The notes below the pieces were generated by a model. It was given only the letters and a program-made list of their open reading frames with translations, did not search any database and was not told the origin of the DNA. From an uncultured Bacteroidota bacterium (GTDB lineage: Bacteria > Bacteroidota > Bacteroidia > B-17B0 > Aurantibacillaceae), in NCBI GenBank assembly GCA_903893815.1, contig CAITNS010000021.1, positions 1 through 64,000 of the forward strand: 64,000 nucleotides of DNA, in the 5' to 3' direction. A program made the translations under genes and the position numbers. This document shows, piece by piece, positions 15,080 to 23,747 of the stretch (the stretch's first letter is position 1; each line of letters begins with the position of its first letter).

Positions 15080-17995
15080 CTATTTAATTTTATAACTAAC
15101 AGATATACTTATGGTAGGAGCCAGTTTGGTGTTTAACATCACATTGTCGCTTGTTGATGCGTGCTGAAATTCTTTATTGTCATCTAATGACTTTTTGTCA
15201 AATTTTTTATTTTTATTGATGTCTTGGTAAAAAATCAAATTTTGAGCTAATGCATCACGCACATTTAATTTTATTTCAAATTTATCTTTGATTGTTTTTG
15301 ATAATTGAAAATCTAATACGTGTCTGGGGTTTTCCCATATATTTGGCTCATCTTCGTTACCAACAATAATAATTCTCTTTCCAACATAATTATAAGAGAC
15401 GCTTACGCCAAAATCATATTTGCTATCTAAGTATTGAATACCAGCATTTACAATTAATGGGCTTTGTCCTTGAAGTGGTCTTGCTTCAACACCATTTAAT
15501 TTAGACACATCTACATCAGATTTTACGTAAGATAAATTTGTAAATACAGTTGTTCCATTAAGAAATTCAGAAGAGTCAGTTTTGAAAATGGTAGCTAATA
15601 ATACTCTATACTCTAATTCTAAGCCCATATTACTAGCCTTTGCAACATTTGCATAATTGATTGAGCGAATTTGCCCATTACCTGCAATTTGTTCGATGGC
15701 ATTAGTTAAGTCTTTGTAAAACGCTGAAACAGAAATTATTTGACCTGGTCTTTTTGGGTAAAATTCAAAGCGCAAATCGTAATTATTAATGGTAGCTCGT
15801 TGTAACGTATCATTACCTGATGTTTGATAATCGGTTACAAAATCATAAAAGTTAAACGGGGCTAGTTCTCTAAATTCAGGACGATTAACTGTTCTATAAT
15901 AAGCCGCTCTAATGTTTGTTCTTTCGTTAAGCGACCATACTGCATTGATAGAAGGTAAAAAATCTATAACGGCTGTATCTTTAGTTATTTTGTTGAACAA
16001 AGGGTCAAAGGTGTTAATGGTTTGCATGTAATATTCAGCGCGTAATCCATAGATGAAACGTAACTTTTCTGAGAAACGCGAATCTAATTGCAAATACCCA
16101 GCATTTAATACAGACGAAGCTTGATAAGAATCGATATATGTGGTAGATTCATTTAATTTAAATCCTCCTAAATATTTGCCAGGACCGTCAACAATTCCCA
16201 TATTTTCTTGGGAAAATATTTGTGATTGATCTAGTACTAATAAATCAGCATTAAAGAAAGTGTCTTTTGAATTTGTTGGAGACCGTGGTTTATTGTATCT
16301 AGTATATCCTAATAAGCGTGCAGCAAAGTCTCTGCTTCTTTGTTGATTAAATCCTCCAACCTTTATTTCATGTTTAGTTTTTTTAATTTCTATTGTTTTT
16401 GAAATATCATATTTTATACTATAAATTCGTTCTTGTGTTTTTGCGAAGAACATTGATCCAGCGGAGGTCGGACCAACAGCATCACCTAATACTTGTGCAG
16501 CATATTGCACGGAATCAGATTCTGAGGCACTATTTTTTTGATATACCATTCTGCGTAGGTTTGGAATATCACGCTTAATATCACTAAAACCACCGATCCA
16601 TTTTATTTTTATTTTTCCCTTCGGAATATAATGATCACCATTTAACTGCCCAGAATAAATATTATTTTGAGTAAAAAAACGAACATTTGATTTTTGCCAA
16701 CCTGGAGCATTGACGTCGCTAGCATCAAATATTCCTTTTCTAACAATAACTCTATCATCCGTATTAATGGAGTATAAGTTTTTTAACCCTATTTGATTAT
16801 TATCATTTAGCTTGTAAGATAAATTCCATAATAAACTTGTTAAAATATTATTGGAGAAGGTAGTATCTTTAAAATCTCTTATTTTCTGAACCGACTTGCC
16901 TTGTTCTTCAAATTCACGTCTATCTGATATAGTTGTACTATTTGAATTATTGTAGGTAACGGCAACAATGCTTCCAAAATCTTTTTTAAATAATTTAAAT
17001 ACGTTGGCTTGAGTTACAAATAAATTTAAATTTGGTAAAGCTATTTTATTTTGTAAAGTCCAATCGTAATCTACTTTTCTTGCTTGAACAGTTTTCTCAT
17101 AATCTGAACTTATTTTATTATACTCTTTAGTGTCGGGTATGCCATTTGGCAATTGCCTTGCTCCGTCGTCTAATCCCAACCAATCAGTTTTGCCGCCCTT
17201 GTAAGTTTTGAAATCTTTAAAAGTTGTTAAAGAATTGTAGCCTCCAGATATAGAAACGCTGGTGCTATTTTTTTCAGGAATATTTTTCGTGTTGATTAAA
17301 ATGATACCTCCAGCAAAATCTCCTGGTAATTCAGGCGTAGCTGTTTTTAAAATCACTAAATTATCTAAGATACCAGAAGGAAAAATATCAAAAGCAAAAG
17401 CTCTTCTATCACTTTCAGAACTTGGAAGAGGCGAGCCATTTAAGTAAGCAGCATTGTATCTGTCGCTCATACCTCTAATAATAGCAAATTTATTATCTTG
17501 TATACTAGCGCCACTCACACGTTTTAATACGTCACTGGTGCTTCTATCTGGTGTTTTTTTAATACTTTCTGATGATATACCATCACTTACACTTGCATTG
17601 TTTTTTTGCATTACAAATAAGGTGTTGGTGTTTTCCTTGTTCATTTCGGCTTGCACTACTACTTCGCCTAATGTTTGTGAACTTGATTGGTCTAGGGTAA
17701 TATTAAATTCAGTAACATCATTTGCTTTTACTTCAACGTCTACAAATTTCTTGTTATCATAAGTAATATAGCTTGCAATGATGGTATATTTTCCAGGCGC
17801 TAAACCACCTAATGAGTAGTTTCCATCAAAATCAGCTGAGGCTCCTTTTGTTGTGCCTTCAATTAAAACGGTTGCGCCAGGTAAAGTTTCACCCGTTTTG
17901 GCGTCAACAATTTTACCAACAATTTTACCAGTTTGTGCTTGCGTTAAAAACGAAATTATGAGGAAACTTGCTGTGTATAGGATATTTTTAAACAT
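15080..17995 (-). CDS. TonB-dependent outer-membrane receptor
   Basis: A 971-residue protein with a signal peptide (about 1-20), an N-terminal carboxypeptidase-regulatory-like domain (about 23-105, GKIVGKIVDAKTGETLPGA), a plug domain (about 120-235, with SDVLKRVSGASIQDNKFAI and IRGMSDRYNAAYLNG) and a long beta-barrel ending SISVSYKIK. These receptors take up nutrients such as siderophores, vitamins, glycans or phosphorus compounds with TonB energy. No SusD partner is next to it, so it is not a classic Sus pair; the adjacent gene instead codes for a T9SS surface protein. The upstream region has a -7-like box, a 14-base dyad (18041-18054) and CTTAAC repeats. The substrate cannot be read from the sequence. 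Confidence 0.93.
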   Translation of the reverse strand: MFKNILYTASFLIISFLTQAQTGKIVGKIVDAKTGETLPGATVLIEGTTKGASADFDGNYSLGGLAPGKYTIIASYITYDNKKFVDVEVKANDVTEFNITLDQSSSQTLGEVVVQAEMNKENTNTLFVMQKNNASVSDGISSESIKKTPDRSTSDVLKRVSGASIQDNKFAIIRGMSDRYNAAYLNGSPLPSSESDRRAFAFDIFPSGILDNLVILKTATPELPGDFAGGIILINTKNIPEKNSTSVSISGGYNSLTTFKDFKTYKGGKTDWLGLDDGARQLPNGIPDTKEYNKISSDYEKTVQARKVDYDWTLQNKIALPNLNLFVTQANVFKLFKKDFGSIVAVTYNNSNSTTISDRREFEEQGKSVQKIRDFKDTTFSNNILTSLLWNLSYKLNDNNQIGLKNLYSINTDDRVIVRKGIFDASDVNAPGWQKSNVRFFTQNNIYSGQLNGDHYIPKGKIKIKWIGGFSDIKRDIPNLRRMVYQKNSASESDSVQYAAQVLGDAVGPTSAGSMFFAKTQERIYSIKYDISKTIEIKKTKHEIKVGGFNQQRSRDFAARLLGYTRYNKPRSPTNSKDTFFNADLLVLDQSQIFSQENMGIVDGPGKYLGGFKLNESTTYIDSYQASSVLNAGYLQLDSRFSEKLRFIYGLRAEYYMQTINTFDPLFNKITKDTAVIDFLPSINAVWSLNERTNIRAAYYRTVNRPEFRELAPFNFYDFVTDYQTSGNDTLQRATINNYDLRFEFYPKRPGQIISVSAFYKDLTNAIEQIAGNGQIRSINYANVAKASNMGLELEYRVLLATIFKTDSSEFLNGTTVFTNLSYVKSDVDVSKLNGVEARPLQGQSPLIVNAGIQYLDSKYDFGVSVSYNYVGKRIIIVGNEDEPNIWENPRHVLDFQLSKTIKDKFEIKLNVRDALAQNLIFYQDINKNKKFDKKSLDDNKEFQHASTSDNVMLNTKLAPTISISVSYKIK

Positions 17996-18026
17996 AATTC
18001 GGATTGAGTATTAGACGACAAAAAAA

Positions 18027-18054
18027 CGATGCAAACATAAGGTTAATATCAACC
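18027..18054 (-). promoter_or_regulatory. Putative promoter of the TonB receptor with overlapping dyad
   Basis: The minus strand has TATGTTTG (18032-18039), matching TAnnTTTG, with a dyad GGTTnnnnnnAACC (18041-18054) where a -33 element would sit. About 45 bases further upstream, near 18100-18120, are two CTTAACAATT copies 11 bases apart. That spacing is like the direct repeats bound by PhoB-type regulators. Confidence 0.5.
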
Positions 18055-18118
18055 CTATATTACCTTAATATTAATTCTATAAATTGATTTAGAAAATGAC
18101 TTAACAATTACTTAACAA

Positions 18119-18895
18119 TTAAAATTCTATACCAATTATTGATACGTCATCTGTTTGTTTAGTATCGCCTTTCCAATCTTCAAACGCAAATTCTAGGAGT
18201 TCTTGCTGTTCTTCCATTGGAAAATTACAAGAATATTTTAGTAAGTTTAATAAACGTTTACGGCTGAATTTTTTTTGATTATCTGCATCAAATTGATGTT
18301 TGAGTCCATCAGAAAAAAAGTAAAGTTTTGCATTGTCTTCTAATTTTAGAGAGTAGGTGTCAAAAGTTCTATTTTTTTCTATTTGCCATCCACCAATAGG
18401 GTACGAATTTCCTTTGTATGTATTTATAGAATTGTTTTGTTGAATTACAAATTCTCCGCCACCACAAGCATATTGAAATTCTCTGGTTTTTGTGTTAAAT
18501 GAAATGAGTGTGATTTCTAGCCAATCATTATTGTATTGTGAATCACTTAATTCGTTATTAAAGGTTTCAATCCATTTTTTGTCCAATTCTGTGAGGTAAT
18601 CGCCAATATTTTTAAAATCTTTTTGAATCACATAATTTAATAAACTAATTCCTAGTACAGATAGCATAGCGCCCGAAACGCCATGGCCAGTGCAGTCAGC
18701 AAGTGCAAAAAAAATAGTATCGTTTTTTGAAGTGAGCCAGTGAAAATCGCCGCCAATTTTATCTTGAGGTTTATACACAACAAAATAATCTTTGAAATAT
18801 TTTTCAAAATGCCGTTTTTTTGGAAGCAAGCCATGCTGTATGGTTTGTGCATAAATTAAACTACTTTCGTGTTCAGTAGAAATTGTTTGAAGCAT
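18119..18895 (-). CDS. SpoIIE/PP2C-type serine phosphatase
   Basis: A 258-residue protein consisting almost wholly of a SpoIIE catalytic domain. It begins with the family lead-in AQTIQHGLLPKK, then has metal-binding motifs KIGGDFHW (Asp50), ALADCTGHGVSGAML (Asp67, about 65-79) and FFSDGLKHQF (about 195-204). No sensor or transmembrane segment precedes the catalytic domain, unlike many Bacteroidota SpoIIE proteins with TPR or 7TM inputs. Such phosphatases usually dephosphorylate anti-sigma antagonists or act in partner switching. No STAS or HATPase partner is visible here. It lies upstream of the TonB receptor on the same strand, with its own intergenic region in between. Confidence 0.88.
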   Translation of the reverse strand: MLQTISTEHESSLIYAQTIQHGLLPKKRHFEKYFKDYFVVYKPQDKIGGDFHWLTSKNDTIFFALADCTGHGVSGAMLSVLGISLLNYVIQKDFKNIGDYLTELDKKWIETFNNELSDSQYNNDWLEITLISFNTKTREFQYACGGGEFVIQQNNSINTYKGNSYPIGGWQIEKNRTFDTYSLKLEDNAKLYFFSDGLKHQFDADNQKKFSRKRLLNLLKYSCNFPMEEQQELLEFAFEDWKGDTKQTDDVSIIGIEF

Positions 18896-19095
18896 AAGTC
18901 AGTTTTTATAGACTGCAAATATCCGAACTTCAAGTTACCTTTATGGTTACGTTATATTAGTTTAATATTATCAAATAAAAATTGACGAAATATTTTAATT
19001 GATTTTTTTAAAAATAGCCGAAATAATCTCGATAAAAATTGATTTTAAAGTGAATTTAATTTTGTTTATCGAAAATACAATTTAATAACATGGGG

Positions 19096-19500
19096 TTACT
19101 CCACTTTGTTATTCTTAATTTTTACTAAACTCGTATTTAAAATGATAATGCAGTTAATTCCAAATTGAGCGGTCTCAGTAATTTTCTTTTCGGGATATTG
19201 GTATTTTAATTCTTTACCAATAGATTTATACAGGTCAATAAACAATTCAATATCTTTAATTACTTTTTTGGATACTTTGGTTTTTAACGCGGGATTATTT
19301 AGGAGTTCTTTTTTTATATGTGTAATTAAATTGGAGGTCTTTATTTTCTGATCGATCACTTCTTGCATTAAATCATCTTTTACAATTTGTTTTAATGCTT
19401 TATTAATTAAAATATAAGATAAATTGATTGATTCAATAAAGTAACTATTGTCAAACGCCTTTTTGTTTTTTTCGATAAGTTGTTTAATTGTAACGGCCAT
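19096..19500 (-). CDS. Small all-helical protein of unknown function
   Basis: A 134-residue soluble protein, predicted from its residue pattern to be almost entirely alpha-helical (AVTIKQLIEKNKKAFDNSYF, then long amphipathic helices). It has no signal peptide. The length and helical layout recall HEPN-like or adaptor proteins, but I see no Rx4-6H catalytic motif and do not recognise the family. It lies between a SpoIIE phosphatase and a PhoB-type regulator, with 200-244 base AT-rich gaps on either side. Coding is supported by a clean ATG, normal codon use and absence of a competing frame. Confidence 0.6.
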   Translation of the reverse strand: MAVTIKQLIEKNKKAFDNSYFIESINLSYILINKALKQIVKDDLMQEVIDQKIKTSNLITHIKKELLNNPALKTKVSKKVIKDIELFIDLYKSIGKELKYQYPEKKITETAQFGINCIIILNTSLVKIKNNKVE

Positions 19501-19694
19501 AGAATTTAATTTTAGCTAATCTACTTTAGCTATCGTAAACTTTGTGTTAAATATGTCTTGAAATTTTAGTTTAACTAAAAAAGCTAGTATTAACAACTAG
19601 TGTCGAATTTAAGGCCTTTTTATTGTATAAATAGGGTTAAATATTACTATAATATTAACTTAAGATAAAAAATAAGACGATTTCTTAATATTTA

Positions 19695-19729
19695 TTTAAC
19701 TTTAACCTCAAGGTTTAAGTTTAACTTTG
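19695..19729 (+). promoter_or_regulatory. Promoter with TTTAAC repeat cluster for the PhoB-like gene
   Basis: TAACTTTG (19722-19729) fits TAnnTTTG and lies 15 bases before the ATG. Overlapping or just upstream are TTTAAC at 19695, 19701 and 19720 and TTTAAG at 19714, which may be regulator binding sites. The cluster resembles the TTAAC/TTAAG elements upstream of the TonB receptor and the surface protein, so autoregulation is plausible. Confidence 0.5.
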
Positions 19730-19744
19730 TGACGATAGAAAGAT

Positions 19745-20434
19745 ATGAGTACAGAAAATAGTTTATATAAAATATTGCTTGTTGATGATGAACAAGATAT
19801 TTTAGATTTTTTAAGTTATAATTTAAAAAAAGAAGGGTTCCAAGTATACACGGCTCTTAACGGACGTGATGCGATAAATATTGCCAAAAAAGAAATTCCT
19901 CATTTAATCGTATTAGACGTGATGATGCCAGAAATGGATGGCATTGATACTTGCAGAGAAATTAGAGATATTGCAGGCTTAAAAGATGTGATGATTGCCT
20001 TTTTAAGTGCCCGTAACGAAGATTATTCTCAGATAGCAGGTTTTGAAGTTGGAGCAGATGATTATATTACTAAACCTATTAAGCCAAGAGTTTTTATTAG
20101 CCGTATTAAAGCTTTGTTAAGAAGATATTCGCCAGATCAACAAAAATCAACAGCGTTGGATTTAGGCGGAATTAAAATTGATAAAGAAAGATATTGCGTT
20201 TATAAAAATGATGTGGAAATTGCTTTTCCTAAAAAAGAATTTAAATTATTATCATTATTAGCTAGTAAGCCAGGAAAAGTATTTACTCGCGAATTTATTT
20301 TAGAGCAAGTTTGGGGAGATGAAGTAGTAGTAGGCGATAGAACAATTGATGTTCACATCAGAAAATTAAGAGAGAAATTAGGTGACGATTATATCAAAAC
20401 CATCAAAGGAATAGGATACAAATTTGAATTTTAA
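19745..20434 (+). CDS. OmpR/PhoB-family response regulator
   Basis: A 229-residue two-domain regulator with a canonical receiver: acidic pair Asp14-Asp15 (LLVDDEQDI), phosphoacceptor Asp58 (VLDVMMPEMDG) and Lys110 (ADDYITKPIKP). A winged-helix DNA-binding domain follows (about 130-229: FTREFILEQVWG, RTIDVHIRKLREKLG, IKGIGYKFEF). It is an orphan, with no histidine kinase adjacent. The sequence is of the PhoB type common in Bacteroidota. A phosphate link is possible but unproven. The gene ends at a strong bidirectional terminator. The regulator at 12419-13111 is a diverged relative that lost these receiver residues. Confidence 0.92.
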   Translation: MSTENSLYKILLVDDEQDILDFLSYNLKKEGFQVYTALNGRDAINIAKKEIPHLIVLDVMMPEMDGIDTCREIRDIAGLKDVMIAFLSARNEDYSQIAGFEVGADDYITKPIKPRVFISRIKALLRRYSPDQQKSTALDLGGIKIDKERYCVYKNDVEIAFPKKEFKLLSLLASKPGKVFTREFILEQVWGDEVVVGDRTIDVHIRKLREKLGDDYIKTIKGIGYKFEF

Positions 20435-20435
20435 A

Positions 20436-20466
20436 AAATAAGCGATAAGAGATTATCGCTTATTTT
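20436..20466. terminator. Bidirectional terminator between convergent genes
   Basis: A 13-base stem (20436-20448 with 20453-20465), GAGA loop, T-rich tail on both strands. It begins just after the PhoB-like stop codon and overlaps the last codons of the convergent thioredoxin gene. Confidence 0.88.
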
Positions 20467-21473
20467 TTTGGTGGTTCATTGTATGCTTTTATATAATCTG
20501 GCCAAGGCGTGGTTTTATATGTATCCTCAGCATAATATTTTAAAATTGGCAATAAGGTTTTAGGGCTTAAAAACGAGTTCAAGGCATCTAAAGTGTTTTG
20601 TTTGTCGTCCAAAACAGCTATCGAAGGAAACTGCAGTCTATTATTAGTTGCTTTTAAGGCAAAAGCATGTAAGGGATAACCATTAACTAATGTTTTAAAA
20701 CATTTCTCACCTTTAAAAATAACGGTATCATTACTTTCGGCATCAAAATTTATGAGATAATAATTTTTATTAATGTAAGCAGCAATTGCACTATCTTTTA
20801 TAGTTGTTGCATTTTGCACTTTACAGGCGTTACAAAATCCAGCTGAAATATTTACTAATATTTTTTTCGGAGTTTTTTTCTGTAATTTTTCTATTTCTTT
20901 TAATGTATATGTTTTAACAACGCCTTTTTTAAATACGGTGTCATAAAACGTATGTTCAAACTGCGAAGCAAAGTCATCATATGTAGCACTTTTATATACA
21001 TTTTCAACCGTATAAATTAAAAGAGGTTCTAATTTTTTTTCTTCCAAAAATCCTTGAGATAATAAATTATATTCGAAGTTATTAGATACAAAAATGGTTG
21101 AAGGATAACTTAAACTTGTCCCTAAAAATTTAATAGCTAATTCATGAGGTGTTTTAGGGTTTGGTGATGTTGGTTTGTAAATCTTCCCATTATATTCGAT
21201 GGTGTCTTTTGTTTCGGCATTAAATTTAATTGGATAAAAAAACTGATTCACATAACCAGCAATATTTGGATTCGAATAAGTGGTTTTCATCATGTGCTTG
21301 CACCAGCCACACCAATCTGTATAAACGTCAATTAAAAAAGGTTTAGGTTGTTTTTTATTAAGTTCTTGCGCTTCCTTTATGGTTAGCCATTTTACGAGCC
21401 CATCTTCTGACTGAGCAAATGTGTTAGAACTTATAAGTATTAAAAAGGCAACTATTACTTTTAACGTTTTCAT
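20460..21473 (-). CDS. Exported protein with two thioredoxin-like domains
   Basis: I place the start at ATG 21473, giving a signal peptide (KTLKVIVAFLILISSNTFAQ); the longer frame adds a non-signal extension. The 337-residue product has two thioredoxin-fold halves. The first carries a classical site DWCGWCK (about residues 54-60), the second a variant GFCNACK (about 212-218). Both are followed by similar tyrosine-rich segments such as NYYLINFDAES. Such proteins act in the periplasm as disulfide reductases or isomerases, or deliver reducing power to other folding proteins. The tandem arrangement suggests domain duplication with divergence of the active site. It is transcribed divergently from a T9SS cargo gene across 55 bases. 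Confidence 0.82.
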   Translation of the reverse strand: MKTLKVIVAFLILISSNTFAQSEDGLVKWLTIKEAQELNKKQPKPFLIDVYTDWCGWCKHMMKTTYSNPNIAGYVNQFFYPIKFNAETKDTIEYNGKIYKPTSPNPKTPHELAIKFLGTSLSYPSTIFVSNNFEYNLLSQGFLEEKKLEPLLIYTVENVYKSATYDDFASQFEHTFYDTVFKKGVVKTYTLKEIEKLQKKTPKKILVNISAGFCNACKVQNATTIKDSAIAAYINKNYYLINFDAESNDTVIFKGEKCFKTLVNGYPLHAFALKATNNRLQFPSIAVLDDKQNTLDALNSFLSPKTLLPILKYYAEDTYKTTPWPDYIKAYNEPPKK

Positions 21474-21497
21474 AATACAAAAATCGATTATTTTTTG

Positions 21498-21505
21498 TAG
21501 TTTTG
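21498..21505 (+). promoter_or_regulatory. Putative -7 box TAGTTTTG
   Basis: Matches TAnnTTTG, 23 bases upstream of the T9SS cargo ATG, in the 55-base divergent region. Confidence 0.45.
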
Positions 21506-21528
21506 TGTATAAAATATAAAAAAATAAC

Positions 21529-22470
21529 ATGATAAAAAATCTACTTTCTACTATTGCATTAGTATCTGCTGCTTTAATGGCAAATGCTCAATCTTTTACA
21601 GCAACTTACAGTTTTGCTGCAACTACAACTGTTTCTGGAACTACTGACCCATCGCCATCTCCTACCGCAACGGGCGTTACTTTTGGTTCATTTTCAGCTG
21701 TCGGCACAAGCACTGCTTCATCAGGAGCTGGTCGTTTTTCTTTTAATACATGGTCTTTAGGAGCAACAACTACTGTTGATACCTATTCAACAATGACTGG
21801 AGCTTTGAGTACGAACCAATATTATGAGGTAACTTTAACCCCTGTGTCAGGTAATGATGTCACTTTAACAAGTATTACTTTTGGAGCTAGAAGATCAGGT
21901 ACTGGTATCAGAAATTATGCATTAAGATCAAGCGCTAGTGGTTATGCTGCTAATTTGCCTGCATCTGTTATTTCTAACACCAATATTTCTGTTGTTGGAA
22001 CAAATGAATTTTTCTGGAATTTTGATGCAACGCCTACATCAGCCGACCAACTTGGTAGTGTAGTTTCATTAAGCGGTGCAAATTATACAAACTTTACAAA
22101 CCCAATAACTTTTAGATTTTATGCTTGGAATGCAGAAGCTGTTACAGGCACTTTCAGTATTGATAACGTTACATTTATTGGCTCAACTTCTGTCACAACA
22201 GGTTTAGGAAAAGTAAGTTTTGATTTAAATTCAAATTTAAACGTATATCCTGTGCCCAGCCACGATGGTGTTTTGTATATTGAAACTAAAAATGCTCAGG
22301 ATGTAAATAAAATTGAGGTATTAGATGTATTGGGTAATTTAGTTCTATCAACGACTAAAAACGAATCAAAAGTTAAATTGAATTTAGCCGATATGCCTAA
22401 TGGAAATTATTTTGTTAGAATTCATTCTGGCAACTCAGTCTCTACAAAGAAGATTGTAGTTATTAAATAA
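21529..22470 (+). CDS. T9SS type-A cargo protein of unknown function
   Basis: A 313-residue secreted protein. A signal peptide (about 1-20, ending NAQ) precedes a Thr/Ser-rich beta-sandwich of about 200 residues. This has a PEP-CTERM-like pattern (TLTSITFGARRSGTG, then FRFYAWNAEAVTGTFSIDNV) that I cannot tie to an activity. A C-terminal type-A sorting domain (about 230-313) has LNVYPVPSHDG, IEVLDVLGN and KKIVVIK. The C-terminal domain targets it to the T9SS and to surface attachment or release. A short TAA/ATA microrepeat and a strong terminator follow. Confidence 0.82.
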   Translation: MIKNLLSTIALVSAALMANAQSFTATYSFAATTTVSGTTDPSPSPTATGVTFGSFSAVGTSTASSGAGRFSFNTWSLGATTTVDTYSTMTGALSTNQYYEVTLTPVSGNDVTLTSITFGARRSGTGIRNYALRSSASGYAANLPASVISNTNISVVGTNEFFWNFDATPTSADQLGSVVSLSGANYTNFTNPITFRFYAWNAEAVTGTFSIDNVTFIGSTSVTTGLGKVSFDLNSNLNVYPVPSHDGVLYIETKNAQDVNKIEVLDVLGNLVLSTTKNESKVKLNLADMPNGNYFVRIHSGNSVSTKKIVVIK

Positions 22471-22490
22471 TAATAATAATAATGTAACAA

Positions 22491-22524
22491 AAAAAAGCGA
22501 GCATTAATACTGCTCGCTTTTTTT
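22491..22524. terminator. Bidirectional terminator between convergent genes
   Basis: A 13-base stem (22491-22503 with 22511-22523), 7-base loop, T run on each strand. It lies between the T9SS cargo and the convergent YdcF-like lipoprotein gene. Confidence 0.9.
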
Positions 22525-22532
22525 ATTACATT

Positions 22533-23174
22533 TTAGTTTTTAAAATCGATGTGTTTCCCCATGGTTCCTCTAAATCGGTATCCAAAACTTTGTGTTTCAG
22601 TAATGGGAACAAAGTTGGCTATTTTGTGCGGTAAATAATTTATTTCAGGAACATGATGTGGTAAAGTTTTTAAAGTGTCAAATAACACAGGCATATATTT
22701 TAAGTCTTTTAAACGACGTTTCCCAAAGCGATACGTCATACGTGTTTGAAAAGGATCAGTTGATAAGGCTATGTTATTAAGTCCCATCGATTTAGCTAGT
22801 TTATAGCCATACCAAACATTTTCGGTACTATGTTGTGCTTTGTCTTCTACAATAATATCCTCGGCAGGTACGCCAAATTCAATAGCGTATAGTTTCATAA
22901 TTTGCGCTTCTACATAAGGAGAATACACAGAACTGCCACTCATGATTATTTTTTTAGTTTTACCGTTTTTGTATAAATGAATAGCCCACAAAACACGCAT
23001 CTGCATAGTTGCATCCCATTTTGGCTCCATAAAAGGAACGCCAGGCACAATAACAGCATCATATTGTTTATGAGCAGCAAGGGCACGATGGTTTAATTTT
23101 TTTGCAGAGGGTTGAAATAATGCGCATGAACTCAAGTTTAAAATTAGGAGCGATGTGTATAAAATAAGTTTCAT
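22533..23174 (-). CDS. SanA/YdcF-like DUF218 lipoprotein
   Basis: A 213-residue protein with a lipoprotein signal (LILNLSSC, lipid-attachment Cys near residue 17) and a DUF218 domain. Family motifs are DAVIVPGVPF, IIMSGSSVYSPYVEA, EDKAQHSTENV and LSTDPFQTRM. DUF218 proteins (SanA, YdcF, ElyC) act at the envelope and in some bacteria affect vancomycin resistance or undecaprenyl-lipid metabolism. The exact reaction is unsettled. The gene is 77 bases downstream of the DUF2452 gene on the same strand, so the two may be co-transcribed. Confidence 0.85.
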   Translation of the reverse strand: MKLILYTSLLILNLSSCALFQPSAKKLNHRALAAHKQYDAVIVPGVPFMEPKWDATMQMRVLWAIHLYKNGKTKKIIMSGSSVYSPYVEAQIMKLYAIEFGVPAEDIIVEDKAQHSTENVWYGYKLAKSMGLNNIALSTDPFQTRMTYRFGKRRLKDLKYMPVLFDTLKTLPHHVPEINYLPHKIANFVPITETQSFGYRFRGTMGKHIDFKN

Positions 23175-23251
23175 CGTAAGTACGTTTCGTTTAATAGTAA
23201 AAACAGCTATTTAACAGTTTTGTTTAACCTAAGGTACGAATTTTTTTCGAA

Positions 23252-23677
23252 TTATTTAGAAATTACATCCCAAGTATGGTCGCCTAACATTTTTACTGTA
23301 CCAACATATTCTAATGTTTTTGGGAGTTTTCCCCAATCTTCTGGCCCAATTAATAATAATTTATAAACACCCTCTTTTAAGTATAAATGATAGGTTTGTC
23401 CAATAATTGGTTCAAAAGATAAATCCGCTAAGTAAATTTTTTCAGAAATCTCTACGCGTTCTTTTAAATCATTAGCTTGTTGCATTAATAGCTCAACTTG
23501 CTTTTGAATTTGATTCATTTGTATGTTTGTTTGTTCTCGCATTGCCGTTAAAGCACGTGACTTTATTTTACCAGTATCTTCTGGTTTAATAACAATACCG
23601 CCTACATGATGAGGATAAGGCAATAATCCTGGGTTTTCAGCAACTTTATCTTTATCTATTGGATTAACAAATTCCAT
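23252..23677 (-). CDS. DUF2452 domain protein
   Basis: A 141-residue soluble protein matching the Bacteroidota DUF2452 family: an opening EFVNPIDKDKVAENPGLLPY, a middle coiled-coil stretch (MNQIQKQVELLMQQANDLKE) and an end with IGQTYHLYLKEG and LIGPEDWGKLP. No signal peptide or catalytic motif is visible and the function is unknown. It is divergent from recQ across 70 bases. Confidence 0.85.
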   Translation of the reverse strand: MEFVNPIDKDKVAENPGLLPYPHHVGGIVIKPEDTGKIKSRALTAMREQTNIQMNQIQKQVELLMQQANDLKERVEISEKIYLADLSFEPIIGQTYHLYLKEGVYKLLLIGPEDWGKLPKTLEYVGTVKMLGDHTWDVISK

Positions 23678-23747
23678 CTTCTTATTTTTAATGATAACAC
23701 AAATTTACGATGCTTGTTTAGTTTTTATTAATCATTTCCAATAAAAA

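Noticed and set aside
12419-20434. A two-component system with histidine kinase
   Set aside because: Two response regulators and a SpoIIE phosphatase are present, but no kinase gene lies in or next to the block.
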